A stretch of 64,000 nucleotides of DNA. Origin: Laccaria trichodermophora (lineage: Eukaryota > Basidiomycota > Agaricomycetes > Agaricales > Hydnangiaceae). Position numbers and translations under genes: made by a program. Below, piece after piece: positions 47,485-59,574 of the stretch; position 1 is the stretch's first letter; every line of letters begins with the position of its first letter. The notes under the pieces are model-generated. The model did no database searches. It was not told the origin of the DNA and worked only from the letters and a program-made list of their open reading frames with translations. The stretch is taken from NCBI GenBank assembly GCA_018417955.1, contig JACTVC010000014.1:1054001-1118000 (forward strand), in the 5' to 3' direction.

Positions 47485-47791
47485 ATGGTACGAGGATTGA
47501 GCAATTTATGATTTACCCAAGTTCATTATGATGATACAGCCAACCGAATTCGAAATGCGTCAGCGAAACGCGCAATTCGCCAAAGATGTTCGGGAGGGAA
47601 AGAAAGCAACACACGTCTCGCGGCAGGAGAAGATGCTGCAGAAAAGTCCGCTGAGCTTATGGGCACTTGGCATTGTCGTCTTCGTGGTTATTGGAGGAGG
47701 TGAGCACGTTCTGCGTTAAGGTGTTTTCAAGGCTGACTCGGACTCCCTCGTAGTGTTTTTTGAGATTATGAGAATTTTGTTCCTTGATTAG
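47485..47791 (+). CDS. RAMP4/SERP1 stress-associated ER membrane protein
   Basis: Small tail-anchored protein of the endoplasmic reticulum that joins the Sec61 translocon and is thought to stabilise newly made membrane proteins under stress (yeast Ysy6). Three exons: ATG alone (47485-47487), 47540-47699, and 47754-47791, giving 66 residues. The body is PTEFEMRQRNAQFAKDVREG and KKATHVSRQEKMLQKSPLSL, then the membrane anchor WALGIVVFVVIGGGVFFEIM and the short tail RILFLD. The first exon holds only the initiator Met, so the gene is easy to miss. Confidence 0.88.
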
Positions 47792-48562
47792 GGCTTTACT
47801 CAAGAGCATTATAAGCTCTGACTCCGGGTTGTATCATACCTGTATCCTCTTATTTAATGGTCGCAAATAATAGGGAAGCACGAAAGCAAAATCCACGCCA
47901 AGAAACTTCAAATACGAAGCTTCATTTGAATAATGGATTCCTCCTCATCGTCAACGCTCGTCCACCATAGCGAGCGGCCACCTTACCGACTGGGAAAGTG
48001 AAGATGTTTGTTTCTCTGACTCGCGATACATCCTTGAAAGTATTTTCGTGTCAAGTTCTGATGAGGTACTTCGCGGTCTCTCGCATAGCTATTCAGGACT
48101 CCAGGTTGTATCATACCTGTGTCCTCTTCATCGATGGTAGCAAATCACAGGGAAACACGAAAGCAAACTCCACGCCAATGAACTTCAAATACAAATTTCT
48201 TTCAAACGGATTCCTCTTCATTGTAACATTGCGGGCCACATTACCGACTGCAAAAGTGAAGATAATAGATATCTTTTTCTCTGACTCGTGATATATCCTC
48301 GGGGGTCTTCTCGTGTCAAGTTTTGGAGAGGTACTTCGCGTTTTCTCGCATATCTATTCAGGTCATCTTGCGCCATGGAACCCTTCCTTTCCATGAATGT
48401 TTCCCAAATGGAGCCAGGCTTTGGACCAAACCTCTCCCAACTGAATCTTGGATGATGCGGAACCGATGATCTCGCTGTTTTTTTTTGTTTAGTTATTTTG
48501 AGCGAAGAGGGTTCCAGCAAAACTTTTCTCTTTCTCTTTCAACGGAAAAAACTCCATTCATT
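47792..48562. other. Intergenic region with a direct repeat
   Basis: Contains the ~270-bp tandem repeat annotated separately and then the 3' flank of the F-box copy. No gene seen. Confidence 0.5.
47821..48362. repeat. Two-copy direct tandem repeat, about 270 bp
   Basis: Copy A 47821-48097 and copy B 48098-48362. Both begin ACTCC.GGTTGTATCATACCTGT and end TCTCGCATA.CTATTCAGG; interior blocks such as AAGCACGAAAGCAAA / AAACACGAAAGCAAA, ATTCCTC.TCAT and TACTTCGCG.T line up throughout. Copies differ by small indels and many substitutions, so it is an old duplication. No coding capacity. Confidence 0.85.
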
Positions 48563-50707
48563 TCATGCAAGAAATGGACTGTCTTCACGTAATGAAGAAA
48601 CGACCTGCACTCCAAGATCCCTGAGGGTATTAACTTGCTGTGCAGTGATCAAGTAATCCTTATCAAACTCCAGAATCTCAATGCCAACACCCTCTTTGAT
48701 CCTACTTTTGAGGACCTTTAGGAAGCACTGAAACAGAGACTCTGCTTCCTCGAACATGTCAACATCGTCATCTGCCACGTTGAGCTGTAGCTTCCGAAGA
48801 GAAGGAAGCAAACATTTGACGTCGGTGTCAGGGCGGCTGAGCGACACACTAAGCAGCAGCGCGAGAACAATCCTCTGCATTTCCCCGGACATTTCAAGTG
48901 TGTGAATTTTGTTGAAGGTGGCTAGGACGCCCATGATAGAGGCGACTTTGTATCTAGTCACATCGTCGACCAGCATGCCCCCAAAAGGGATATTATTAGG
49001 ATCACTTAAGGTGAGATGTGTCGTTTGCAGCAGAAGCGAATGAAGAGCCAGCCACACGGGAAATACGAATAAGGATATGATGTTCTGCCGGATATGGCTC
49101 TCGATTACGTTGCTCCAATCGAGGTGTATATTGAGATAAGGAATGAGGGCGTTCGACTGAGGGGCATCAGACTCTTGAGGTTTGCATCTGACGATCAAGA
49201 ACGAATCCCCGAATGTGGTATGACACCCCGTATCGTCAAAATCTGGCCTTCCGCAAGCGAATCGCTCCGCAAGGAACCGTTGAATGTATTTGTAATCGCC
49301 GTTTGGTAGGATCAATGTACACAAGATCCGAAACTGGGACAGAGAAGGGGTATCGAGGTGGGCAAGAAGTTGGCCACAGACGGTCGTCGTACCCGCTAGG
49401 TGCATGCAACGGAGATTCGGGAGAGTTACTTGTAGCAAGGTCTCTGCCGATGCAATAGGCGGGGCGACCGCGTGTTCGATATTGAGCAGTTCCAGTAATG
49501 GAGCAGTACTTAACATTTGAAGCCACTTCGCGACGTTTGGACGCAAGGTGGGGACCCCACTATTCGCCCCTGTCATGCTGAGTGAAGTAAGGTTTCCAAA
49601 GATTGACGTGTTACTTGGATTGAAACCGCATCGGCTAAGGCGTAATTCACGGAGTTTGGGGGCATCATCTGCGAACAGAGATGCAGGGAGTTTCAGGTCG
49701 ATGGACCAATGAACAGAAAGACTGAACGCTTCCAGATGCGGTACAGGATGCGATAACGTAGGAATGAGAGCCTCGTCAACTTCGACTAACCGAGTCATGA
49801 ACGTTCGCCATCGATGAGATTGGGCTAACGCTCTCCCGAGGTGCCGACTTGGCTGCGCCAAGTTATAGGTATTTTGTCTGACATCGATCGGGAATTCTTT
49901 TGAGCGACGCAATAATTCTTCACCCCACTCTGCGGAATCCAGATCGAAGTTGAGCATTCGGGCCCAAAGAATTGGGTATTCCAGCGCAACCTGACGCCAA
50001 CGGCGGCATACTTGTGATGAATTAATCGTTGTTGTTGCATCCGTGTTTAGGAGAAAGATGGTGGTCAGTAGCTCGTTGGGAGAGCGTGAATCCGAGATGA
50101 AAGGGAGAGGCTAGGTTCGGTGGAACTTGTGGCCGATGAAAGTGGCATCATGGATATTTGTTTCACGTATCTCCTGAGAAATTCTCCATGAGAAGGGAGG
50201 TCGACATGATATGAACTCAAATACAACAACTTGGTCACTTACTGAAGTGTTCAAAAGTGAAGCACGTTGGGCGACAAAGGATGGAAGAACGACAACTGAT
50301 AGACTATGATTGGGAGTTCCAACTTCCCAGATGGTTCCCAGTGAGACAAAAACGTGTGGTTTGGCAACAGAATGCAACTTGCAGTATCTCGAGCTCCAGG
50401 CTTTACCAGCGTACTAGCTAGTTTGAGGAGCGGTAGACCAACGGAGCAGGTTTCAATTCCAATGATAAATTGATAAAGTCTTGAACCGGTACTTGTTTTG
50501 AAGCCTGCAGACGGGAAAGCGTGTATAGGCACGAAAGTGCAGGTGGATGATAGTAGTTTAAATTTCGTCTGGGAGAGACTCAATGATGTGTACGACCACT
50601 TGCCAGTACGGTGGCTTTTACAAGATCGAAAGGCAAGAGACATAAACCGAAATAGATTCAAATCCTCCTCAATGTTCCGTTTACATAATCATCCCCCGAA
50701 ATACTAG
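48535..50707. repeat. Tandem duplication, left copy (~2.15 kb)
   Basis: Aligns with 50708-52820 over the entire F-box gene and its upstream DNA. Left edges are similar (TTTCTCTTTCAACG at 48532 and 50707); right edges both contain ATCATCCCCCGAAA.ACTAG. In the right copy that string is the last codons of the Hat2/Msi1 gene, so the left copy carries a relic of that gene's end. Confidence 0.8.
48563..50207 (-). pseudogene. F-box gene copy, N-terminus broken
   Basis: Left member of a tandem pair with the intact gene 50751-52403. From MLNFDLDSAEWGEELLRRSK (49957) to SSLREDSPFLA (48563) the frame is open for 464 codons and closely matches its sister. The N-terminus is damaged: after MSTSLLMENFSGDT a TGA (50163-50165) stops the original start at 50207, and one C is missing in the HALPNELL part of the F-box (about 50078-50082), putting the F-box out of frame with the body. 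So an intact F-box cannot be made without splicing around both lesions. Translation from 49957 alone would lack the Skp1-binding part. It may be a pseudogene or a truncated decoy; pseudogene is preferred. Confidence 0.65.
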
Positions 50708-50750
50708 TTTCTCTTTCAACGAAGTGAACTCCTCAAGAACTCCTTTCATT
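50208..50750. other. Upstream part of the left duplicate
   Basis: Corresponds to the promoter of the sister gene (52404-52797) with indels. Shared blocks include GTATAGGCACGAAAGT.CAGGTGGATGAT at about 50522 and 52668. No separate gene. Confidence 0.5.
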
Positions 50751-52403
50751 TTATGCAAATAATGGGCTGGCTTCACGTAATGAAGAAACGACCTGCACTC
50801 CAAGATCCTTGAGGGTATCAACTTGCTGTGTAGTGATCAAGTAATCCTTGTCAAACTCCACAATCTCAATTCCAACACCCTGTTCGATCCTACTTTTGAC
50901 AACCTTTACGATACAGTCAAACAGAGACCCTGTTTCGGTTTCCTGGTACATGTCAACACCGTCATTTGCCACTTTGAGCTCTAGTTTCCGAAGCGACGGA
51001 AGCAAACAATCGACGTCGGTGTCAGGCCTGGTGAGCGACACACAAAGCAGCAGCACGAGAACCATCCTCTGCATTTCTCCGGACATTTGAAGTGTGTGGA
51101 TTTTGTTGAAGGTGGCCAGAACACCCATGATAGAGGCGACTTTGAATCTAGTCACATCATCAATCAGCAGGCCCCCATAAGGGATATTATCAGGATCGCT
51201 CATGGTGAGATGTGTCGTTTGCAGCAAAAGCGAATGAAGAGCCAGCCACACGGGAATTATGAAGAAAGAGATAACATTCTCCTGGATATGGGTATCCGTT
51301 ACGTTGCTCCAATCGAGGTGAATTTTGAGATGAGGAGTGGGGGCGTTGGACTGGGGGATGTTGGACTCTTGAGGCTCGTATCTAATGGTCAAGAACGACT
51401 CTCCGAATGTCGTATGACATCCTGTATCATCAAAATCTGGCCTTCCGCAAGCGAATCGCTCCGCAAGAAACCGCTGAATGGACTTGAAATCGTCGTTTGG
51501 TAGGATCAACGCACACCAGATGAAAAACAGGGATAGAGAAGGGGTATCGAGGTGGGCAAGAAGTTGGCCGCAGACGGTCGTCGAACCAGCTAGGTGCATG
51601 TAACGGAGATTCGGGAGAGTTACCTGTAGCAAGGTCTCTGCTGATGTAGGCGGGGCAACCGCTTGTTCGATATTGAGCACTTTCAGTAATGGAGCAGCAC
51701 TTAACACTTGAAGCCACTTTGCAACGTTTGGACGCAAGGCGGGGACCCCACTATTCGTCCCTACAACACTGAGTGAAGTAAGGTTTCCAAAGATTGACGT
51801 GTTACTTGGATTAAAACCGCATCTGATGAGGCGTAATTCACGTAGTTTGGGGGCATCGTCTGCGAACAGGGATGTAGGGAGTTTCAATTCGATGGACCGA
51901 TGAACACAAAGGCAGAACACTTCCAGATGCGGTGCAGGTTTCGATAACGCATCAAGGAAAGCCTCGTTAACTTCATCTAACATGGTCATGAACGTTCGCC
52001 ATCGATGGGAGTGGGCTAACGCTCTCCGGAGGTGCCGAATAGGCTGCGTCAAGTTAAAGGCATTTTGTCTGACATCAATTGGGAGGTCTTTTGAGCGACG
52101 CAATAACTCTTCACCCCACTGTGCGGAATTGTGATCGAAGTTGAGCATTCGGGCCCAAAGAATTGGGTATTCCAGCGCAACCTGACGCCAACGGCGGCAT
52201 ACTTGTGATGAATTAATCGTTGCTGCTGCATCCGTGCTCAGGAGAAAGATGGCGGTCAGTAGCTCGTTGGGGAGAGCGTGAATCCGAGGTGAAAGGGAGG
52301 GGCTAGGTTCGGTGGAACTTGTGGCCGGTAAAGGTGGCATCATGGATATTTGTTTCTCGTATCTTCTGAGGGGAAATTTCTCCATGAGAAGGGAGGTCGA
52401 CAT
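50751..52403 (-). CDS. F-box protein, intact tandem copy
   Basis: Single-exon protein of 550 residues. The F-box lies at about residues 40-80: IHALPNELLTAIFLLSTDAA, then INSSQVCRRWRQVALEYPIL, followed by WARMLNFD. The rest is a leucine-rich region of irregular repeats (KLRELRLIRCGFNPSNTSIF, TLLQVTLPNLRYMHLAGSTT), likely the substrate-binding surface of an SCF ubiquitin ligase. The start MSTSLLMEKFPL at 52403 is the longest; an internal Met pair (MMPPLP) is an alternative. It sits head to tail with a damaged sister copy, an example of the birth-and-death evolution known for mushroom F-box genes. Confidence 0.85.
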   Translation of the reverse strand: MSTSLLMEKFPLRRYEKQISMMPPLPATSSTEPSPSLSPRIHALPNELLTAIFLLSTDAAATINSSQVCRRWRQVALEYPILWARMLNFDHNSAQWGEELLRRSKDLPIDVRQNAFNLTQPIRHLRRALAHSHRWRTFMTMLDEVNEAFLDALSKPAPHLEVFCLCVHRSIELKLPTSLFADDAPKLRELRLIRCGFNPSNTSIFGNLTSLSVVGTNSGVPALRPNVAKWLQVLSAAPLLKVLNIEQAVAPPTSAETLLQVTLPNLRYMHLAGSTTVCGQLLAHLDTPSLSLFFIWCALILPNDDFKSIQRFLAERFACGRPDFDDTGCHTTFGESFLTIRYEPQESNIPQSNAPTPHLKIHLDWSNVTDTHIQENVISFFIIPVWLALHSLLLQTTHLTMSDPDNIPYGGLLIDDVTRFKVASIMGVLATFNKIHTLQMSGEMQRMVLVLLLCVSLTRPDTDVDCLLPSLRKLELKVANDGVDMYQETETGSLFDCIVKVVKSRIEQGVGIEIVEFDKDYLITTQQVDTLKDLGVQVVSSLREASPLFA

Positions 52404-52797
52404 GATATGAACTGAAATATACCAAGGTTACTTTTACTAAAGTGTTCGAAAGTGAACACTGAACAGCATAAGTTCCCGACGGGGCGACCGACCATGGAAG
52501 AACGGCAACTGTACCCTTTTTGACACTCCAGGCTTGACTGATAGAGTGTAATAGTTAGACCAGTGTCCGTCTGTATATGAAGGAATCCTGCGATAGACAG
52601 ACCGCCGGGAGGAGACGTCAATTTGATGGTGTAATTGATGTTTGTTTTGAATTCAGCAAACAGGTATGTATAGGCACGAAAGTACAGGTGGATGATGTCT
52701 CTCAGACGAACCAGAGGTAATGTGGTTGGTTTCAAGATTACGATTCCATTGAAAGGTAAGAGATGTAAACCGAAATAAAGCCACCTCAGCGTCCCCA
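52404..52797. promoter_or_regulatory. Upstream region of the intact F-box gene
   Basis: Between the F-box ATG and the Hat2/Msi1 stop, both genes on the minus strand. It has the same blocks as the left duplicate; no core promoter motif identified. Confidence 0.35.
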
Positions 52798-54693
<1,896 letters not shown>

Positions 54694-55228
54694 GATTTAT
54701 GGGACGTTTTGATAGTGTGGTTGCTCGATATATATAAAAACTGAGAGATTTTACAGAGTGCGAGGGGATTGTATGGAAGATGTTGTGGTAGAGGATATGG
54801 CAGATGAATGCAAGTAGTTCATGCATTATAACATATTTTTATACATTGACTGTGACTGACTACGTACCTTGTAATGTCAGCTACATTCAGCGCATTGGCC
54901 AAGTATTTGGCTTTTCATTCAACGCACTGAACGGAGAATTACTCCAGCGCTTGAGACTGTTTTACCGGAAGGTGAGTAGATCTGGTACTCAACATGACCC
55001 CCTAAGCCACCTCATCTACGGGCAGGACTCTTCATAGGTGCTTGAATGACGCTTATCTCGTCGAGACTGGCGATAAGTATAAAATCTAACACGGGTGGGA
55101 TCTGCATATTACAAAGGCCTATACTCGAGGGTGCAAAATACCGTGTTATTGGGAAAGCCGAACCACGAAGCGAAGGCACTGTAACCATGCGAAGATTGCA
55201 AACAAGTCCGAAACAAGGTAAATCCCTT
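54694..55228. other. Intergenic, Hat2/Msi1 promoter
   Basis: Minus-strand promoter of the WD40 gene and 3' flank of the next gene. ATATATATAAAAA near 54729-54741 is AT-rich on both strands. No gene found. Confidence 0.4.
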
Positions 55229-57062
55229 TCAGTTGCTCAAACCATCCAACAAATCCGTAGCCCTCTGCTCCGTCGAAATTCGACGGGTCGATGGTATAAC
55301 ACGAATGGATGCCTCTCCAACCTCATCCTCTCCAGCGTTTTGTGCGATTTCAATATCAACCGGAAGCAAGAGCTTCCTCCGTAAATAAATGTCCTGCAAC
55401 ACAGCCTTGGGTTGAAAGTCAATGACCACAACCGGCACAAAGTTGGTGTAAATCGGAGCCGGTGCCGGCTTCACCTTTCTCGAAAACAAGCGAAATTTGG
55501 GCGTTTTTCGACCATCAACCTCGTTCTTCACCTGCCAAAGGGAAGAAAGCCTGACAGACATTTCCTCTGGCGGCATTCCTGCATTTTTTGGATGGCGGTA
55601 GTCGACGATGGGCAACGTCAAACTATTGGGAGCGAAGTACAAACCACGAAGGAGCCCGTTGTCAGTTCTGGAGAATGTCCATCTGGCGATGTTTGCTTCG
55701 TGCCATTCTACAATCTGCTGTCGGTGCCTTGTATATTCGGAAGTCGTCCCCACCTCGATGCCCTTGTTGCGACCGATGGAAGCAGTAAATCCGAATGGAT
55801 TTTTGATGGAAGCTTGGAGAGCAGCAGACTTTGAGGTCTGGGCAGTTTCCTTATTATTTTTCTCCTCCCTGACTTCATCTCCGAACGTTTCTGTGCCGAA
55901 GGGTTGCCGTACAGTCGAGAATGACGAAGGATCACAGCTGTCAACACAGATCATCGCATATCGAAGGTAATAGCGCGACTCAGTCGGAACATCTGGCCCT
56001 TGAAAATTGACTTCTAGGAACTCCACATTCGATGTGGCGCAAGAGGTTTCTTCTGATTTTGAATGCACCTACGATGTCAAAGAATATTGGCGACATTGAA
56101 ATTATTGAGAAAAAGAAAGAACACACCTCGAAAGTGAAAATGCCGGCAATCTTTATAGTCTCACGAGATTTGCCCATAGTCTCGGTGTTAATGGAGAATT
56201 CAATTCGAGGCCGACGACTTGGCCTGGTCCCTGCATGTGGGTCCGGATCACCATCGGTGGATTGTTCCTCCTCTGTTTGCTGCTGCGGTCTTTTACCCCT
56301 TGCCTTGTCACTGAGATTCCCACCACCAGTCATGTGAGCAGAACCGCTGTTAGAATTGGTGGCTGCATTGTTCTCAGTTTTCGACGACTTTTTCTCCTTC
56401 GACGGCTCGCTGTCCAGATCGACTGGTAGCTCTTCGACCTCATGGGAGCTTGCCATATGAAGATGTCTTGCACTCTCAGACTCGAATGAATCAAGGGTTT
56501 TGGCATGTTCTCGAACGAAGTCGTCATAGGTTTCCCAGACTGTGCCATCACATTCGATGACTGGTGTTCGAAACAAACCCCGCGGCATTCGGACGACCCC
56601 AGGGAGCGGTGACAGGATCTTGCCAATTTTTTGTAACACCGATTTGTCACCTTCGGTCTTGAGGTCTTGCAGAATGGTAATAACAACTTCTTGAACATAA
56701 CCACCACCCCTGCAGAGCACCTCTTCATCAAACCCAACCTGGGACATCCATAGGTCCCGTCGGACTCCAAAGTCTGCGAGGGTCCTCTCCAGGGCGCGCA
56801 TATTTAATTCTAGGTGGCGCTTGGCGTCACCTGCAACGAGGACCGTAACTGAGCATTTGGGTAAAGATTGTTGGCTGATCTCTGCCATTTCCGAACTTTG
56901 ATTCCGGGGATCCAAACTCGGCGGACGACTTTGGGCGGAGGGAAATGGAATTAGAATTTGTCTTTGGGGAGGGATGAGCAATGAGGCGGGGGTGGGGGAT
57001 TTGTTGTTGGCTGGCATCAACTCACTCGACCGCCCGCTGTGGGAAGCAGCTGCAGCCTTCAT
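55229..57062 (-). CDS. Hypothetical protein, 591 residues
   Basis: Two exons (57062-56127, 56068-55229; GTGTGT donor, TAG acceptor, in frame) but no family recognised. The first ~60 residues are Pro/Ser-rich; then a compact part KCSVTVLVAGDAKRHLELNM, DLWMSQVGFDEEVLCRGGGY and VVRMPRGLFRTPVIECDG, which looks like a folded alpha/beta domain; an acidic/basic linker with SDKARGKRPQQQTEEEQ; then after the intron SRYYLRYAMICVDSCDPSSF, EWHEANIARWTFSRTDNG and FVPVVVIDFQPKAVLQDIYL. The linker suggests a nuclear protein. No signal peptide or membrane segment. A 72-bp minisatellite lies about 120 bases upstream of the ATG and may be part of its leader or promoter. Confidence 0.7.
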
Positions 57063-57181
57063 CTTGACCTTTCGCCCATTCTTTGAGACGCTGCCATTCT
57101 CGCTTTTGGAGATTGGGCTGGGGATTCCTAAGTTCTCTCGGAATCCAATGTGACGATCCGGGAAGGAAGCAAGTTTCTACA

Positions 57182-57890
57182 CCTGTACGGTCAGCATGAA
57201 TTGAACACTTTGAGAAGAGGGAAACATGCAGTCTGAGGGGCAGAAAGTGCCGAAGCAACGGTGAGCATGAAACAAAGGCGTCAAGAGGGAAGACGCACCA
57301 GCTGAGAGGCAGAAAGTGCCGAGGTTACGGTCAGCATGAATTAAGCACTTCAACAGGTGGGAAGACGCACTCGCTGAGAGGCAGAAAGTGCCGAGGCAAC
57401 GGTCAGCATGAATTAAGAACTTCAAGAGGTGGGAAGACACACTTTCTGAGAGGCAGAAAGTGCCAAAGCGACGGTCAGTATGAATCGCACAGTTCAAGAG
57501 ATGGGAAGACGGACGAGCTGAAAGGCAGAAAGTGCCCAGTCAGTATGAATGGCGCATTTCAAAAGGCGGGAAGACGCACTTCCTGAGAGGCAGAAACGTG
57601 AAAAGCTATGTTCAGCATGAATCGAGCGTTTCAAGAAGTAAGAAGACGCACATCCTTAGAGGAAGAAAGTGCCAAAGCGAGGGTCAGCATGGATCGAGAA
57701 TGTCAAGAGGCGGGGAGACGCACAAACTGAGAGTCAGAAAGTGCCAAAGCGACTGTCAGAAAGAATCATGCACATCAAAAGTTGGGACGACGCACCAACT
57801 GAGAGGCAGAAAATGTCGAAGCAACGGTCAGCATGAATCAAGCACTTCAAGATATAGGAAGACGCACAGTTTGAGAGGCCATTCAGGACG
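57182..57890. repeat. 72-bp tandem minisatellite, about 9.5 units
   Basis: Consensus part CTGAGAGGCAGAAAGTGCC, then A/G-AGCGACGGTCAGCATGAAT, then TTCAAGAGG.GGGAAGACGCAC. Unit starts: 57229, 57299, 57371, 57443, 57515, 57580, 57652, 57724, 57796, 57868; the spacing is 72 except 70 at the first and 65 in the unit with a deletion. Units differ from each other at many positions. 72 is 24 codons, so both strands stay open over several units (24-residue repeats such as HADRCLGTFCLSASASSHLL on the minus strand). It begins 120 bases from the start of the unknown gene at 57062. Confidence 0.9.
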
Positions 57891-58140
57891 AGAAAGGTTT
57901 GGAGGATGCCAGGAATGGGGGTACTCAGCCAAGATATTGAATCTGCATGTGATTAGGACCCAGTGATATGTACGATCTGTATGCCCCAAAATTGCCTTAT
58001 GTCCGACCTCTGATGAGTAAATTTGGCAGGATCCATAGTCTCGACACCAGCCGTTATTGAGAATCGAGATCGTATTACTCACCATAACTAAGTATCTCCC
58101 TTTCATTGATGTCGAAGGGGACGCGACGCGCTCTTCTCCC

Positions 58141-58160
58141 GGTCACTGGCAATAGTGACC
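58141..58160. repeat. Small perfect hairpin
   Basis: GGTCACT GGCAAT AGTGACC: two 7-base arms around a 6-base loop in the non-coding flank. It could be a transcription factor or structural site; such palindromes also arise by chance. Confidence 0.4.
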
Positions 58161-58285
58161 ATGTGAGCACAAATTATTTTACGGAAACCCTCTCTCTAGA
58201 CGTGTACTCGCAACGTCGAGGTGTTGTGAAAGCATTGAAGCAATAATCTATACGCAGCCAGGCCGAAAGAAGATTAGATACAGAA

Positions 58286-58742
58286 TTATGTGCTCTTTTC
58301 CCAATGCGCTATCAGCTTCTCTAAGTCGAACCGAGGATCCTCTGGGTCGTTGATAACTGTAGAAGGGTAGGTTTAGCATTGAGGCATTAAGAAGTAGTTG
58401 GTCGCGAATAAGAAGGAGCGGCACCCGGCCAAGGTAAACTTATGCAATGTTACTGGGATAGAGGTAGGAATAGCGAAACTCACGGGTGGTATCTTTTATG
58501 GAGCTCTGCTGCTTTCTTTTCCATGCGTCCTTGGCTTCCGCAACCAATTGTTCCCTATGGTGGACCGCATGCTCCAGCTTGTGTTGATCGTGGGCTGCTT
58601 GGAGTGTTCGGCGGTGGTACCACCCATAAGCGATACCTGAGAAAAGAGCCGTGTACCGGACGACCTGGACAGAGATATATTGTGAAGAACAGCGTAGGAT
58701 AGGAGAGTCAGGTAAACGTACGTTGACTGTTGACGAGACCAT
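58286..58742 (-). CDS. ATP21: ATP synthase subunit e (Atp21/Tim11)
   Basis: Small inner-membrane subunit of mitochondrial F1Fo ATP synthase that helps form dimers and cristae. Three exons: MVSSTVN, then VVRYTALFSGIAYGWYHRRT, LQAAHDQHKLEHAVHHREQL and VAEAKDAWKRKQ, then LINDPEDPRFDLEKLIAHWE ending KST at 58286. It has the single N-terminal membrane helix with a GxxxG-like turn (FSGIAYG) and a charged helical tail, and about 90 residues, normal for the family. Confidence 0.9.
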
Positions 58743-58987
58743 TGTAAAAGCCCTTTTGCGTTCGACCGTGGTATGAATCTAAGGTCGTGTGCAGGCGGTC
58801 CTCGACGCTAAACCAAAAATTAGCAGAAAAGGGGGGATTATGACAAGAGATATACGGACCTGACTTTTTGTGGAGAAAAGAGTTTTCGGTCAACACCTTT
58901 GCAACGGAGAATTTCGGTAAGTGATTATGTAAGGTTTTCAGAAACTCTGTCCATGACCACATCCTTCTCTTCAACTACTACTAAATA
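58743..58987. promoter_or_regulatory. Divergent promoter, ATP21 / GFA-domain gene
   Basis: 245 bases between start codons; presumed shared promoter. No clear TATA box; a weak AT-rich patch lies before the right-hand ATG. Confidence 0.35.
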
Positions 58988-59516
58988 ATGGTGATGACGG
59001 CAGTTTTCATGGATGGCCCAGTGCACAGAGGCGGCTGTTCCTGCGGAAAGGTCGGCTATGGCGTTTCTGGATCTCCTATTCTCAGCGCCTACTGCCATTG
59101 CACACTGTGTCAGAGCCTGAACTGTGAGCTCTCGGAATCATATTCGCATTGGATTCTCTCATCATCTAATAGCTACTGCCTTTATCCATACCTTGCACTT
59201 CCCCGCATATATATTTAAATGGATGCATCCAGAACCCCATGAAAGTTTACTGGAATCTTTCTCTGTCCCGACCAGGCCCTGGAAGACCCGATGGCGCTGC
59301 AAGAACTGTGGGTGCACTGTCGCGTCGTACAATTTTAAAGCAGACAAATGGAGTGTTTGGGGTCATCAACTTGAGAGGGACTCGGATGGAAAGACGAAAG
59401 GCTGGAATGTGTTGCAGCCCACCGCCCATATTTTCTATGAGACGCGCGCGCAGGACGTCGGTGACTCTCTGGGCAAGTGGACTGGCTACGAGGGTTTGTC
59501 TGATAGAATAGGTTGA
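58988..59516 (+). CDS. GFA/CENP-V-type zinc-binding protein
   Basis: Member of the glutathione-dependent formaldehyde-activating (GFA) fold family; zinc-binding enzymes of mostly unknown substrate. Two exons (58988-59123, 59173-59516) give 159 residues. Zinc ligands: GGCSCGKVGY and YCHCTLCQS at the N-terminus, and WRCKNCGCTVASYN after the intron. Family motifs include FPAYIFKWMHPEPHESLLES and the end with IFYETRAQDV. The first three cysteine groups match the CGxC, CHCxxC and CxxC layout. No signal peptide. Single-domain members are common in fungi; the substrate is not known. Confidence 0.85.
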
Positions 59517-59574
59517 GAGTTTTGAGAACAAATTGTCATTGTACCAAAGATGTACCTCTCTCACAACATTCCAA

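Larger units (their letters stand above)
57063..58285. other. Gene-poor region with minisatellite
   Basis: Contains the 72-bp repeat array (57182-57890) and a flank with a short hairpin at 58141-58160. No gene is supported: the long open frames on both strands in the array exist because its unit is a multiple of three. Confidence 0.5.

Noticed and set aside
48218..48520. Minus-strand 100-codon frame between the direct repeat and the F-box copy
   Set aside because: No motif, overlaps the non-coding repeat and is not conserved between repeat copies.
57182..57890. CRISPR array or coding repeat protein
   Set aside because: Units are contiguous 72-bp repeats with no unique spacers, in a eukaryotic genome, and both strands are open only because the unit is a multiple of three. 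It is a minisatellite.
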